A stretch of DNA of 64,000 nt. Origin: Tranzscheliella williamsii (taxonomy: Eukaryota; Basidiomycota; Ustilaginomycetes; Ustilaginales; Ustilaginaceae). The notes beneath the pieces are model-generated. The model did no database searches. It was not told the origin of the DNA and worked only from the letters and a program-made list of their open reading frames with translations. Shown in pieces: positions 41,979 through 52,913 of the stretch (position 1 is its first letter; the number at the start of each line of letters is the position of its first letter). A program made the position numbers and the translations under genes. The stretch is from the NCBI GenBank assembly GCA_023212725.1, contig JALBYF010000018.1, positions 124,001 through 188,000 on the forward strand. The letters are read 5' to 3'.

Positions 41979-42972
41979 ATGGAAGGCAACGGCGGGGGTT
42001 CTTCTGCGGGAGCTGGGGGGGCGGTGGTGGAGGCGAGCAGTACGGAGCTGATGATAGCGCTGTCGCATGTGCAGCAGCTGATTGCGCTGCTGGAGTACCG
42101 GCCTGGCGGGCTGGCGCATGTGGTGGGGGGGATGTTGGAGCCGCTTGGGCGGGTTGTGTCTACGGCGTCGGCGGATGCGCTTGCGGTGTCGATGGGGTTG
42201 GGGCAGGGGGTTGCGGATGGGCGCGACATGCTGAAGCGGTATCGGGCGGGGGTGGAGCAGGCGGTGCGGGTGGCGGCCGAGCTGGGTGAGCGGTTGGGTG
42301 GGGCGGGGGGCGGGGCGGTCGGGTTGGGCGAGCGGCTGATGCGCAGTCAGGACCCGCGCGAGCGTCTCCTGCGCACCCGCCGCAAGCGCCGCCTCCTCCA
42401 CGACCACGCCCGCGCCCTCGACACCGCCGTACCACCCCCCACCACTCCCCACCCCATCCACAACTCACCCCCCCAAGCAAACCCCCCCGCCGTTCCACCT
42501 CCCACCTCCCCCACCGCCCTCCGCTCCTACCTCACCGCCTGGCACTCCCACCTCGCCCGCACTACACCAATTCCCCCGCTCACCCGCGCTCGCCTCGCCT
42601 CCTTCATCGCCCCCGCCTTCACCATCCAGCTCCAAGTTGCCCCCCTCCTCAACGCACGCATCACCGCCACAGCGCCCCCCGACACCCACGTCTTCGTCGC
42701 TCGCATCCACATCGTCGCGTTCACAGAACCCATGGTAAGCATACCCGCCCACCCAATCTCGCACGCGTCCGCCCGCTAATACCCCTTTACCGAACCAGAC
42801 CGACGCTGCCAGCCAGTATCCCGTCCTGCGCTCGCTTGAGGCCGAGCTCTGTGCCGATACTGCAGCGGTTGCTGCCACCCTGCCACCGCCCACCTCCCCC
42901 TGGGAAGCTTACGCACCCCTCACCCATGCGCTCACTAGCATCCTCCTCGCCGCCGGACGCTTCCAGACATAG
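41979..42972 (+). CDS. Hypothetical protein; possible distant Mediator subunit 27-like
   Basis: Two exons, 41979-42734 and 42799-42972 (64 bp intron, GTAAGC...CCAG), encode 309 aa. ATG 41979 is the first in-frame ATG and has A at -3 and G at +4. The N-terminal 130 residues are helical (ELMIALSHVQQLIALLEYRP, then AVSMGLGQGVADGRDMLKRY). A basic stretch (RTRRKRRLLHDHARAL) and a Pro-rich linker follow, and the C-terminal 110 residues look like a mixed fold (APAFTIQLQVAPLLNARITA, HVFVARIHIVAF). That two-part layout recalls fungal Mediator subunit 27, but I see no diagnostic motif, so this is a weak inference. The first half prefers G-ending codons and the second half C-ending codons. Confidence 0.6.
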
Positions 42973-43065
42973 CCCTGCACGAGTCGACCGACATGCAGCG
43001 CGCCGATCGCGGCTGTGAGAGAAGAAACAAAGGCGTATACTACAGGCGAGGTCGGGAGAGGGTGG

Positions 43066-45420
43066 TCAGGAGGCGGAGTCGGCGAGGAGGGAGCGGCTGG
43101 CAGCGAGGTAGTCGTGCCAGCGGCGTTCGAAGGCGGTGGAGAGGCGGTGAGCGACGCCTGCGGAGGCGGGGACGTGGTCGGCGGCGATGGCGAGGGAGAC
43201 GTTGCCGGCGTAGGAGCAGATGCCGATGGCGAGGGTGGCGCGGCCGGCCTGGGGGGGCAGTACGGACCAGGCGGCGACCTGGTGGCCGGCGAGCTGGATG
43301 GGGCGGGCGCTCGGGCAGGGGACGTTGGTGATCACGGCGGTGAACGAGGTCATGACGCGCTCGGCAGCGCGCACCACGGCGGCGCGGACCAGGTTCCACG
43401 GCGCGCGCGGGACAAGCCCCAACGGCACCGGATACATCCCGGGCACCTGCCCCGCCGCCTGCACCAGCGCAAACACCCACCGCGGCAACAGCGAGCTCTT
43501 GACCACGCCCAGCCGCGCATGCGTCGTGTGCAGCCGCACATACAACTCTCCCACCCCCACCCCCATCCCCGCCCGCGTCGGCAGATAGGCTACCCCGCCC
43601 GTAGACAGATTCCGCAGCGTCCAGTCGCCCGCCTCGCGGATCGAAATCGGCACCAAAACCCCCACCGGCGACGGCAAGACCCTGTCCGCCGCCCGCTTCA
43701 CCGCATTCCACACCCCCGGCTGCGGCGCCTGCCGCTCCAACTCGTCGTTGATCACATCGGCAATCATGGTGCAGATCACGTCGTTCACCGTAAGGTGTGT
43801 CCCGATCAGCGGCTTCGCCGTCCGCCGCCCGCCCTGCACCTTGTCCAGCAGCGTCCCCGGCCGCACGCCCGAGAAGGCTTTGGAGATCAGCTTGACATCC
43901 GAGAGCGGGAACGAGCGGGTGATGGCAAACTCCTTCTCCGCCTTGCGCGGGCCGGGATAGTCGGCGGTCACGTACCGCTGCCGCCAGAAGGTGGTTAGAA
44001 AGAAGAAACTGGTCGAGACGACGAGCGTCAGGCTGCCGGCCAGGTCGGAGAGGAAAGCGAGGAACTGGTTGAGCCAGTAGAGCGCAAACATGACGAGCTG
44101 GAGCGCCAGCGTGCCGTGGTATTTGTCGAGCGGGGCAAGCTTCTTGTTCATGCGCGACGGCTGCGCGCGGCCGTGCTTGGCGTCGCTGAGCAGCTGGGCG
44201 CCGTCGGCCATCATGCTCTCCAGCTTGGGCCCGAGCGAGGTGGCCAGGAGCTGGCTCATGACAAAGCCCTGCCCGTCTGCCAGCGTATGGTGGCCGCGGA
44301 TCACAGCCGCGGCGCCCTTGATCCCGCTCTGCTCGTCCTCGTAGTTCTCCAGCACAGCGACCTCCCAGAGCGGCTTGGTAAAGTCCCAGCTCTGCGCAAT
44401 AAAGCCAGAGGCAAATTCCTCGAGCTGCCGCTTGCCCACTTTGCCCTGGACCGGCGCCGTCTTGATGTGATGGTCAATGTCAAAGTCCGGGTCATCGACG
44501 AAGACGGCGCCGTGAAAGAGCCTGCCGACGTCGGCGAGCCTCTGCTTGTATTTGGGAAAACGCTGGATCAGCTCGGACATGTACCCTTTCAGGTCGTCGG
44601 CCGTGGCGGGGCTGCTGAAGATGTAGGTGGCGGTGCACACCGGGTTGAAAGAGCTGACGCCGTCGAGCAGCAGCCACATGTTGTCGATCCCGCCGATGCT
44701 GTTGACACGGCTGTAGATCTCGTACTGTATGTACCGTTCCAGCGTCGCCGAAGCGTCCATCAGGTAGGTCAGCACGCGTTGTGTGGGCTTATCCTTGCGC
44801 TCGCGGGCCAACTTGTGCAGAGCGTCCTGTGCTTTTTCGGCAGCGTTGTGGAGGGTGACACCGACGGCTGGCGTGTTCTGGCCCGATGTCCAGGGACTCT
44901 CATCCAAAGCCGAGGCGGTGCCGGGCAGCAGCGGGTAGAACGCGGAGGAGCGAGCTTGGCTTGGCTTGGCGGCGGCGCTGCTGCCACGATCTTGGAGGCC
45001 CGCATGGGACGCCAGCTCATTGATCCGGGCAAAGCGCGAGGACGACGGCATCGACGGGCTGCTATCAGCACTGAAGGTGTCCCGCTTGACAGTCGGCGGA
45101 GCCGTGCTGAACGAAACCGACTTGGCATCACCCGAGTGCGAGCTGCCATTGACCTTGCTGCAAGGCGACGCTCCCTCGGTGTAGCTGTCTCCCGCCATGA
45201 CGAACAGACGGCGTTGCGCTAAGGTGGCGTTTCGAAGTACAAAGCGGACGGAACCGTACAATGGCAGAAGGTGGAAGACAATGGTGGCTGCCATCCGCAG
45301 AGAGGCAGCGTTGCTGTCTGAGACCGAGAGAGCGGCTGCGAGCGGATGCCAACCTCGAGTGGTTCTTTGAGCCACAGTGACGTCGGCCATGGCTGCACTC
45401 CGCCTGTCTAATCCATGCAT
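43066..45420 (-). CDS. WS/DGAT-type acyltransferase (wax ester synthase / diacylglycerol acyltransferase family)
   Basis: The frame is open from ATG 45420 to TGA 43066 (784 aa). ATG 45390 has the better context (GCCATGG) and would give 774 aa. The catalytic motif HHTLADG (HHxxxDG) lies near residue 375, preceded by FDIDHHIK and WDFTKPLWEV, as in the WS/DGAT N-terminal domain. The C-terminal domain has HLTVNDVICTMIADV, TAVITNVPCPSA and IGICSYAGNVSLAIAAD, typical of WSD1-type C-domains. One or two hydrophobic stretches lie in the middle (LTLVVSTSFFFLTTF). Such enzymes esterify fatty acyl-CoA to diacylglycerol or fatty alcohol at the ER or lipid droplet. The substrate here is not predictable. 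It is unrelated to the Dga1/Are families. Confidence 0.87.
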   Translation of the reverse strand: MHGLDRRSAAMADVTVAQRTTRGWHPLAAALSVSDSNAASLRMAATIVFHLLPLYGSVRFVLRNATLAQRRLFVMAGDSYTEGASPCSKVNGSSHSGDAKSVSFSTAPPTVKRDTFSADSSPSMPSSSRFARINELASHAGLQDRGSSAAAKPSQARSSAFYPLLPGTASALDESPWTSGQNTPAVGVTLHNAAEKAQDALHKLARERKDKPTQRVLTYLMDASATLERYIQYEIYSRVNSIGGIDNMWLLLDGVSSFNPVCTATYIFSSPATADDLKGYMSELIQRFPKYKQRLADVGRLFHGAVFVDDPDFDIDHHIKTAPVQGKVGKRQLEEFASGFIAQSWDFTKPLWEVAVLENYEDEQSGIKGAAAVIRGHHTLADGQGFVMSQLLATSLGPKLESMMADGAQLLSDAKHGRAQPSRMNKKLAPLDKYHGTLALQLVMFALYWLNQFLAFLSDLAGSLTLVVSTSFFFLTTFWRQRYVTADYPGPRKAEKEFAITRSFPLSDVKLISKAFSGVRPGTLLDKVQGGRRTAKPLIGTHLTVNDVICTMIADVINDELERQAPQPGVWNAVKRAADRVLPSPVGVLVPISIREAGDWTLRNLSTGGVAYLPTRAGMGVGVGELYVRLHTTHARLGVVKSSLLPRWVFALVQAAGQVPGMYPVPLGLVPRAPWNLVRAAVVRAAERVMTSFTAVITNVPCPSARPIQLAGHQVAAWSVLPPQAGRATLAIGICSYAGNVSLAIAADHVPASAGVAHRLSTAFERRWHDYLAASRSLLADSAS

Positions 45421-45996
45421 TCACACGATTCAAATTCACATTCACTACAGACGCAAATGAAAGCTCCACCCCCGCATTCACGTTCACGTCTCGCCCGCAC
45501 GTCGTCAACATCATCGGGCCCGATACAAATTTCATCGGGCGGTCGCCAATCTGTCTACATCAATTCGTCACCTAGTAGGCCGCAAACCGCCTGCCCCCGC
45601 CTCAACAACCGGTTTTCAGAGCAGACCAAACCAGGCGCCCTTACGGCAGTGAAGATGGCATGTGGCGTCAGCACTGAGCGGTGAGCGGTGCAGCAGGAAA
45701 GATAGGCAGGCAGGCACAGCCGCTGCGGATCCGAGAGGTGCGTGGCATTCCCGCTGTGGTGTTTTCCAGATGTCCGAGTTCCGGATGCAAGCGCACTCTG
45801 GCTGGCTATTCACTCTGCTCACCCCTTCCTCAAGGCTTCACCGCTCGCATCCACGACCCTCTGCTGCTGCTGCTACTATCTGTTCTGCCTTCCCTCGTTG
45901 ACATCGCGCATCGTTCTCTTGTGGATAGGTTTTGGCAGACAAGCGGCCTTCTAACCGCGATCGACGTTCCCGCTGCCGGCAGCGTGGTTGCGCGAC
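45421..45996. other. Divergent promoter region of the acyltransferase and TAF5
   Basis: 576 bp between start codons, with CT-rich stretches at about 45780-45940 leading into TAF5. No gene was recognised. Confidence 0.5.
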
Positions 45997-48900
45997 ATGC
46001 CCGCCTCAGCTGCACTAAAAGACGACAAGCCGCTGTCCGCCGAAGCTGACAAGCAGGCTCAGAAGAGGACTGCGGACAGCGCTCCGCAAACCCCCAAGGA
46101 TGCATCCAGCGCCTTGGCAGCCGGTGGCGATGGCGTATCGTCCGCAGCAACTGGCGCGACGCCGGCGTCAACAAAGCAGGCCGGTAGCGTCTTTAGCAGT
46201 CCAGATATGACCGCTGCCGTCCTCACCTATCTTCAAAAACGAGGCTTCGACCGTGTAGAGGCTGCTTTCAAGGCAGAGCTCGACGCGCTCGCGGCCGGCG
46301 CAACAATCGAGCAAGCCGCCGCAGCCGCAGAAGTGCACGGCCGCCCTCCCACTGTAACCCTCCAAGATCTCGCTGCCAAGAACGCTCCCAGGACGCTCAC
46401 CGAGAGAGACGGTGAAAAGGAAAAGGATGGTTCCGCTGAAACCGTAAAGGATAAGCACGCCACAGCCCCTCCTGCTGCTGATCTTGGTCTCACTTTTGCC
46501 GAAGATGGAGATGTATCCGTCGCTGCCACTCATGCTTTGTTATTGGATCCTACCGACAGAGCCAGGGGCTTCGCCATGCTCAAGACATGGTGCCAAGGCA
46601 GCTTGGACATATACCAACCCGAGCTGCTGCCCATCCTCCTCCCTCTCTTTGTCCATTCCTTCCTCGACCTCGTCTCCATGGGTCACGGACCCGCCGCCTC
46701 CGCCTTCTACTCCGCCCACGCTCCCTCCTTCCTGCCTACCCACGCTTCCCTCCTCTCCCAAATACGCTCCTTAGCCCTTCCATCACACATCCAATCCGAC
46801 CCTCTCTCGCAGCGCTTCCGGTCCGAGCGTTACGTGGTCAAGATGTCCAATACCGTCTTTAGCCTCCTTTTGGGCTGGCTCACCGACGGCGGAGGCCCCG
46901 TCTCAGGCTCCATGGGCGGCCTCGAGGAGGCCGAAGCTCCAGCGCGGCGCGGAAGGGAAGCCATGCTCAAGATTATCAACGAGCGATGTCGCCTCCAGGT
47001 CTTGGCCGCTCAGCCCTACCAGATCGATGCTGCTGTACTCGAAGAAGGCACCGGCCTCACTGGCGCAGGTCCAAGCTTCTCTAGCTCCACTACAGCACCG
47101 TCCTCTCGCAGCCGTTTGCATCCTGCCCTGGTCAAGAACGCTGTCTCGGAGGGTGATGCCGTAAGCGAGTTCAACGCTAAAGCCGCCGGCCCACAGCTCA
47201 AGTTGCATCCTGCCATTCCTCTTCCAGAACGATTGGAAAACGAAGTGGCCAAGGAATTGCAGGAAGTCGATCGGCGCGAAAAGGAAACGCTAGCTGTTCT
47301 ACAGGCGCAAGAGGCCGCGAATCAAGCCAGCCAGGAGAAGTCGGCTGCCTCCGCACCGACAGCAGAGTCCGCCGATGCCACTGGAGCCTCGACTCAGCCT
47401 GGCGATCAAGATACCACCATGCAGGATGCAGAGTCCACATCCAAAACTGCCGACGATCCCGAAGGCTCTGAACGCGGCAGAACGGCATCGGCTCGCCCCT
47501 CGGAACCGCCTGCGGCATCCTCCTTGACTGTTGAGCCAGGCAATTCCACTGCCCCCTCCGGCTACGACTTTTCAGCTGGCCTTCTAGCAGCCAGCGTCAC
47601 CGACCTTCCACCCCAGGCGCCCACCTTTCGAACGGCCGACGTCAAAAGAGAGGTGCAACGAATCAGAGATGCGAGAAAGCGCATCCGTCTCGATCCCTCT
47701 TTGCTCAATGGTTCCAGCAGCTACACGCCAGCGACATTCTCGTCAGGCGTGCGGGACGCCAGTGTCAACGCTCTTGGCGAGCAAGGGGCTCGGTCGGCAC
47801 GTGTCGCTGCCCTGCCCTCGGTCTGCGCATATACCTTCCACGATGCCGATGACGGTATCACCTGTTCCACTTTTTCCGACGACATCACGCTGATGGCAGC
47901 GGGTTTCGAAGAGTCCTTTGTCCAGGTCTGGTCGCTGAAAGGGGAAAAGCTGCGCGCCGTCCGTGGCAATCCGAGCCTTTCCTCTATCAAGGATAGCAAG
48001 TCGCTGGCACGGCAGCGCGAAGCCGAGGCCTACTCGACACGCCGTCTGATTGGCCACTCGGGACCTGTCTATGGTGTTGATTTCGACCCGGTTGGTGGCT
48101 CCGCTTCGGCTCCTAGACATCTTCTCAGTTGTTCTGCCGATGCCACCGCCCGGCTCTGGAGCCTGGACACGTACAGTGCTCTGGTCGCCTACCGGGGCCA
48201 TCAGCACCCGGTCTGGGATATCAAGTGGTCGCCTGTCGGCACCTACTTTGCCACGGCAAGTGCCGACAAGACGGCGCGGCTCTGGAGCACCGAGCGTATC
48301 AACCCGCTGCGGATGTACGCCGGCCATCTGTCGGACGTCGACTGCCTCACCTTCCACCCGAACAGTCTGTATCTGGCGACGGGCTCCTCGGACCGGAGTT
48401 GCCGGCTGTGGGATGTGCAGCGCGGGGCGTGTGCGCGGCTCTTTGTGGGGCACCAGTCTCCGATTTCGTGTCTCAAGATCAGTCCCGATGGGCGGTATCT
48501 TGCGTCGGCTGCGGCGGGCAACGGGACCGCTTCGCAGTTTGCCGGCGTCGATGGGCAGGATCCGACGTCGGCGGGTGCCAACGTCAACGATGTCTCGATC
48601 TCGCTCTGGGATCTGGCGAGCGGGCGGCGGATCAAGAAGATGTGGGGCCACCGCGAGCGCGTCTACTCGATGGACTTTTCCGCCGATGGCGCGCTGCTCG
48701 TCACCGGCAGTGAGGACAGCACTGTGCGCTGCTGGGATGTTCGCGCTGTCGGCGGCGCCCGCAAACTCCCCGCCGCCGGCTCCCTCGAGGCGCAGCAGCA
48801 CGCCGCTGCCGCCGTCCCCCCCGCCGCCTCCCCCACCCTCGCCCCCAACGGCATCACCCCCGCCGCACTCGCCAACACCCCCGCAACAAGCCTCCCCCCC

Positions 48901-49035
48901 CACACCGCCCCCGCCGACCTCGCCAACACAAGCGCAGACTGCGTCTCCACCCTCCACACAAAGAAAACCCCCGTCATCAACGTCCACTTCACCCCCCGCA
49001 ACCTCTGCCTCGTTGCAGGCGTCTACGAAGACTGA
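45997..49035 (+). CDS. TAF5: TFIID/SAGA subunit TAF5
   Basis: First ATG at 45997, TGA at 49033-49035, 1,012 aa, no intron. A LisH-like motif lies near residues 65-95 (SSPDMTAAVLTYLQKRGFDR). The TAF5 N-terminal domain (NTD2) spans about 180-330 (WCQGSLDIYQPELLPILLPL, LSQIRSLALPSHIQ). A disordered acidic/Ser linker follows. The C-terminus is a WD40 propeller (about 620-1005) with repeats such as IGHSGPVYGVDFDP, GHQHPVWDIKWSPVGTYFAT, GHLSDVDCLTFHPNSLYLAT, GHQSPISCLKISPDGRYLAS and GHRERVYSMDFSADGALLVT. This architecture is specific to TAF5, a scaffold of TFIID and, in fungi, SAGA. An Ala/Pro-rich insert of about 60 residues interrupts the last blade and is coded by extremely C-rich DNA. Confidence 0.95.
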   Translation: MPASAALKDDKPLSAEADKQAQKRTADSAPQTPKDASSALAAGGDGVSSAATGATPASTKQAGSVFSSPDMTAAVLTYLQKRGFDRVEAAFKAELDALAAGATIEQAAAAAEVHGRPPTVTLQDLAAKNAPRTLTERDGEKEKDGSAETVKDKHATAPPAADLGLTFAEDGDVSVAATHALLLDPTDRARGFAMLKTWCQGSLDIYQPELLPILLPLFVHSFLDLVSMGHGPAASAFYSAHAPSFLPTHASLLSQIRSLALPSHIQSDPLSQRFRSERYVVKMSNTVFSLLLGWLTDGGGPVSGSMGGLEEAEAPARRGREAMLKIINERCRLQVLAAQPYQIDAAVLEEGTGLTGAGPSFSSSTTAPSSRSRLHPALVKNAVSEGDAVSEFNAKAAGPQLKLHPAIPLPERLENEVAKELQEVDRREKETLAVLQAQEAANQASQEKSAASAPTAESADATGASTQPGDQDTTMQDAESTSKTADDPEGSERGRTASARPSEPPAASSLTVEPGNSTAPSGYDFSAGLLAASVTDLPPQAPTFRTADVKREVQRIRDARKRIRLDPSLLNGSSSYTPATFSSGVRDASVNALGEQGARSARVAALPSVCAYTFHDADDGITCSTFSDDITLMAAGFEESFVQVWSLKGEKLRAVRGNPSLSSIKDSKSLARQREAEAYSTRRLIGHSGPVYGVDFDPVGGSASAPRHLLSCSADATARLWSLDTYSALVAYRGHQHPVWDIKWSPVGTYFATASADKTARLWSTERINPLRMYAGHLSDVDCLTFHPNSLYLATGSSDRSCRLWDVQRGACARLFVGHQSPISCLKISPDGRYLASAAAGNGTASQFAGVDGQDPTSAGANVNDVSISLWDLASGRRIKKMWGHRERVYSMDFSADGALLVTGSEDSTVRCWDVRAVGGARKLPAAGSLEAQQHAAAAVPPAASPTLAPNGITPAALANTPATSLPPHTAPADLANTSADCVSTLHTKKTPVINVHFTPRNLCLVAGVYED

Positions 49036-49232
49036 CCCAATCCCTTCCCTACCCCTGACCTCCATCTTCACTCTGCCTTTCGTCCACTCTGTACCACCAA
49101 TTCCATGCCGAAACTTGAATTGCCCCTGTCGAGCGTTGGTATTCCCGCTTGTCCCCCTACCTCTCGCCGGTAGTTTGGTTGTAGAAATAGCAGGTCATGA
49201 AAGGACCCACAAAAGGGAAAGCCGCCAACACG

Positions 49233-49239
49233 AAAAAAA
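49233..49239 (-). terminator. RNA polymerase III terminator
   Basis: Seven T on the minus strand, 6 nt beyond the 3' end of the second tRNA-Gly(TCC). Confidence 0.8.
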
Positions 49240-49245
49240 GGAAGC

Positions 49246-49345
49246 TGCGTCGAAGGGGAATCGAACCCCTGTCTCCTGCTAGCCGTGTAGTTACTCCGTA
49301 TCCACGAGTGGAAGGCAGGAATAATAACCATTATACGATCGACGC
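49246..49345 (-). tRNA. tRNA-Gly(TCC), intron-containing, second copy
   Basis: The mature part is identical by eye to the copy at 31463-31561: acceptor gcgtcga/tcgacgc, anticodon stem cctgc/gcagg, anticodon TCC, T loop TTCGATT. The intron (49281-49308, 28 nt) differs from the first copy only near its 3' end (aactacacggct instead of aaccagcggct). It lies 210 bp downstream of TAF5 on the opposite strand. Confidence 0.93.
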
Positions 49346-51152
49346 GCACATGTATGGCAGGGGACTATTTGGGCTGTCATATTGGTTATATGGCTTGTGT
49401 TCAATCCATGCCTAGCTGCCATTCACATACCTGCAACACCGGGATCCATTGGCGGGCCCCAGATCGCTAATCGGGCAAGCGGTGCCGGCAAGAAGGGGCG
49501 TGTTCTTTTCCAATGCGCGAAATACAATGGCGAAATCCTGAGCCGTTTCGAGGCTTACTCACATCCACGTCGCGAGGCAGAAAGGGCAAAGGGACAGGCC
49601 GGCCGGTGGGATTTGGAAAATTTTCGCCGTGACGCTCAACAGCTGGCGACATAGATGTCGGCAAGCGTGGGCCTTTCGTTTTCCTGCGATTTGGGGTATT
49701 TGGATCCAGTTTATTGCGCTGGCTAGCGTATCCAGCTGAATCAGAGTCGGATTTCGGTAGGGAGAACGCTTCGGCTTGAAGGTCGGAAGATCTGCCGCGT
49801 TCAATTCAAATCACTAACGGAGGCCTGACGCGAATTCCTAGCTGGTCACGTAAGTTGTGTGCTAGCTAGTAACCAGCTCGTCGCCTTTCGAAAATCCGAT
49901 TAAAGGAACGCAGAAAATCTCGTTTTGTATGCCAAATAGAGAGGTCTTTCAGTGTGCAAACTACAAAAATGGAATAGGAGGAGAAAAGACAAGGCCCTGA
50001 TCACCTGGCGTTGTAATGAAGCTGCAGCAGCGCGTTGAAGTTCGCTTTTTACACTCGGACAGTGTAGGGACGGATTACAGGCAGCACTGATCCAAACTCA
50101 AAGATGTGGCCATCTCGCCAGCCAGCCAGCGCGGGTTGGCCAGGGCGGCTGCGAAACACCAACAGGCAGCGTTGCTCAGCAGCTCACAGCTCACACACGC
50201 TCATACACACATCCACCAGCCTATCCTTCCTTGGCGCTCTCCTTCGACGTCCCCTCATCATCATCCTCGATTCAGCGTCGATTCACCGTCTCTCTTCCGT
50301 GCTGTCCGCCCGTAGTCGCCATCTCGTCAACGCCCGACGATCGCGAGCCGCTCTTTACAACCCCGTTAGCGCCGCTGAAGATACCATCGTCTTCTTCTTC
50401 CGGGACCCTAGCGAGCGCATCTGAATCGCATCGCTGCTTGCCAAGTGACGTATCTTCCAGCTACGACGGATTGCTTGCGCTGTAGCTGCTGCAACATCAC
50501 CTTCCTGCTGCTCTCGTCACAGTTCGCGTCCGACACACGTCCTCCTATCGTTGGTGCCTCCCAGCCAGTCATCGTGACAAGTCTTTTTGATCTTGGTTGT
50601 CTTCCAAATTACCTTACTGTTTCAACGACTCAGTGAAGGACTTGCATCTGCTGGCTCACCTGCATCTTGAGCATCTAGCCTCTTTCGACGCTGCCCAAAT
50701 TGGCTTAGCGTAAGTATTCTCTGGCGTCCCACCTCTCGTCTCCGGTCCGCGGACGCTTTCGTTTTTTGGGGTGCATATTCGTTTTGGGCGGCTCTCTTCG
50801 GCGGCACAGCGGATGTCAGTGGCTACGAATCGCGCGTCAATCGGTCCAAGGCTCTTCTTGGGCCCAGCATCGTGCCGTTCATTCGTGGCAATCACCGAGG
50901 CGGGCGCAACGCAGACTACACCCTGCTTTCCGGCGAACCCAGCCCTGGCAGTGTTTACGTTGTTGGGCCTGGCTTCGCCGTTAGCAGTGGTTGGCCAATG
51001 CATGTCTCCTGCCCCGTCGATAACAGTTCGCCGACATACTGACATTGATCGTTCCCTCTATCGTTCCCCTTTCATTATGGGTCGCCCTTCTCCTGTCGAA
51101 ACAGTACTAGACCCACCCTCGACCGACTACTTGTGGCCTTGATACTTCCATC

Positions 51153-52148
51153 ATGGCTGACAACTCAACGCCCGAAGTCGATCTCGACAATGTCATCGAT
51201 CGGCTCCTCGAAGTCCGGGGCTCTCGCCCCGGCAAGCCCGTTCATTTGGAAGAGTATGAGATCAAGTACCTTTGTCTGAAGGCCCGAGACATCTTTATCA
51301 ACCAGCCCATTCTCTTGGAACTGGAGGCACCGATCAAGATCTGTGGAGACATCCACGGCCAGTATTACGACTTGTTACGCCTTTTCGAGTACGGCGGCTT
51401 CCCGCCCGAAGCCAACTACCTCTTCCTAGGCGACTACGTCGACCGAGGAAAGCAGTCGCTCGAGACCATCTGCCTTTTGTTGGCATACAAGATCAAGTAT
51501 CCTGAAAACTTTTTCATCCTTCGCGGCAACCACGAATGCGCCAGTATCAACCGAATCTACGGCTTCTATGACGAGTGCAAACGGCGATTCAACATCAAGC
51601 TGTGGAAGACATTCACCGACTGCTTCAACTGCCTTCCGATTGCCGCCATTATTGACGAAAAGATCTTTACCATGCACGGCGGTCTCTCCCCGGACCTGCA
51701 GAGCATGGAGCAGATTCGCAGAGTGATGCGACCTACCGACGTGCCCGATACCGGCTTGCTATGCGACTTGCTCTGGTCAGATCCAGACAAGGATATCTCG
51801 GGGTGGTCAGAGAATGACCGTGGTGTCTCGTTCACCTTTGGGCCCGACGTTGTATCGCGATTCTTGCAAAAACACGACATGGACTTGATCTGCCGAGCGC
51901 ATCAGGTTGTTGAAGACGGCTACGAGTTTTTCGCCAAACGACAGCTGGTCACTCTGTTCTCTGCTCCGAACTACTGTGGCGAGTTCGACAATGCAGGCGC
52001 CATGATGAGCGTCGACGAGACGCTGCTGTGCTCGTTCCAAATTCTCAAGCCCGCCGAGAAAAAGCAGAAGTATGCCTATGGAGGCATCAACATGGGCCGT
52101 CCGGTAACACCCCCAAGGAAACAGAAGAAGAAGTCGGAAGGCAAATAA
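51153..52148 (+). CDS. GLC7: Serine/threonine protein phosphatase PP1 catalytic subunit
   Basis: 331 aa, ATG 51153, stop TAA 52146-52148, uninterrupted. All PPP-family motifs are present: [39 protein letters not shown] and the C-terminal [14 protein letters not shown]. The PP1-specific [20 protein letters not shown] and [14 protein letters not shown] match fungal Glc7/Dis2. The tail has TPPR, the conserved Cdk-phosphorylated site that inhibits PP1 in mitosis. PP1 is a two-metal phosphatase acting in mitosis, glycogen control and polarity, through regulatory subunits with RVxF motifs. The CT-rich leader and codon choice suggest strong constitutive expression. Confidence 0.97.
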   Translation: MADNSTPEVDLDNVIDRLLEVRGSRPGKPVHLEEYEIKYLCLKARDIFINQPILLELEAPIKICGDIHGQYYDLLRLFEYGGFPPEANYLFLGDYVDRGKQSLETICLLLAYKIKYPENFFILRGNHECASINRIYGFYDECKRRFNIKLWKTFTDCFNCLPIAAIIDEKIFTMHGGLSPDLQSMEQIRRVMRPTDVPDTGLLCDLLWSDPDKDISGWSENDRGVSFTFGPDVVSRFLQKHDMDLICRAHQVVEDGYEFFAKRQLVTLFSAPNYCGEFDNAGAMMSVDETLLCSFQILKPAEKKQKYAYGGINMGRPVTPPRKQKKKSEGK

Positions 52149-52913
52149 GAGACACAGCGCTGCAGCCGGCCCATGGCGTTGATCGCGGCATAGCAACCTA
52201 CCCAAGCGCCGTCTGCGTGTCGGCTAGCATCGTTATGGTTTCCCCTCAACAAAGAACCATGCCGATAAAGCGGGCACGAAGCGGCATGGCGTTGTGGAGG
52301 AACCGATACAGGACGGGTAGCTGTGCGCTGATTCCCGCGATCCAGTGTTCTGGCAGCGACGGTGCAAGGGACTCTCCTACTACTGCGTTGCGTTTGCCCC
52401 AGGATCTCGGTACGCCTCAGAAGCGTTTTGATGGCCTGTAACCACGACCGCCTACTACGCATGATCTTGTTTTGTCGCAATGGTTTCCTACCTCCCTCAC
52501 CGGGAGCGCTGCAACCATCCGCCACACCAGCGATACCGACGCCACGACATCTACCGCTGCCTCGGCTTCCATTCACACCTGTCTGCGCGTCTGCTTTTCC
52601 CCCTTTGCCGGTCCTCCGCCATCCTCCCTTCCGTCTTACTCCCCTCCTGCGGGCTTTCTTCCACTACGACCTTGATCCATGTACTCTATTTCAAGTCCCG
52701 TTCTGCCCTGCCCGTATCGCGCCCTTGTCCCCCCTTTCACCCCACCGAAGCTGTAAATTCTATTCGTGTCCGCTTGCCCGCTGCGCCTCACTGCAAAGCC
52801 ATTCGGTTCTGATGCCTGCTGGTTGCATGTGCCCGGCGTGGCGGTACAGTGGCTGTGCATGTCGGGTGTAGATACGATGCGTTTGGGAAGCGTGTATGGA
52901 GTGTGTGGGTGAG
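52149..52913. other. Intergenic region between convergent PP1 and kinase genes
   Basis: About 765 bp of 3' flanks, CT-rich at 52560-52760 on the plus strand. No gene was seen. Confidence 0.55.

Larger units (their letters stand above)
49036..51152. other. Intergenic region between TAF5 and PP1, containing one tRNA
   Basis: Besides tRNA-Gly(TCC) at 49246-49345, no gene was recognised. The part at 49640-50060 is less GC-rich. The stretch 50105-51152 is CT-rich and likely holds the PP1 promoter and a long leader; a GTAAGT donor at 50710-50715 suggests a 5' UTR intron. Confidence 0.55.

Noticed and set aside
47743..49071. 442-codon minus-strand frame over the TAF5 WD40 region
   Set aside because: It is a shadow of repeated WD40 coding sequence with no independent support.
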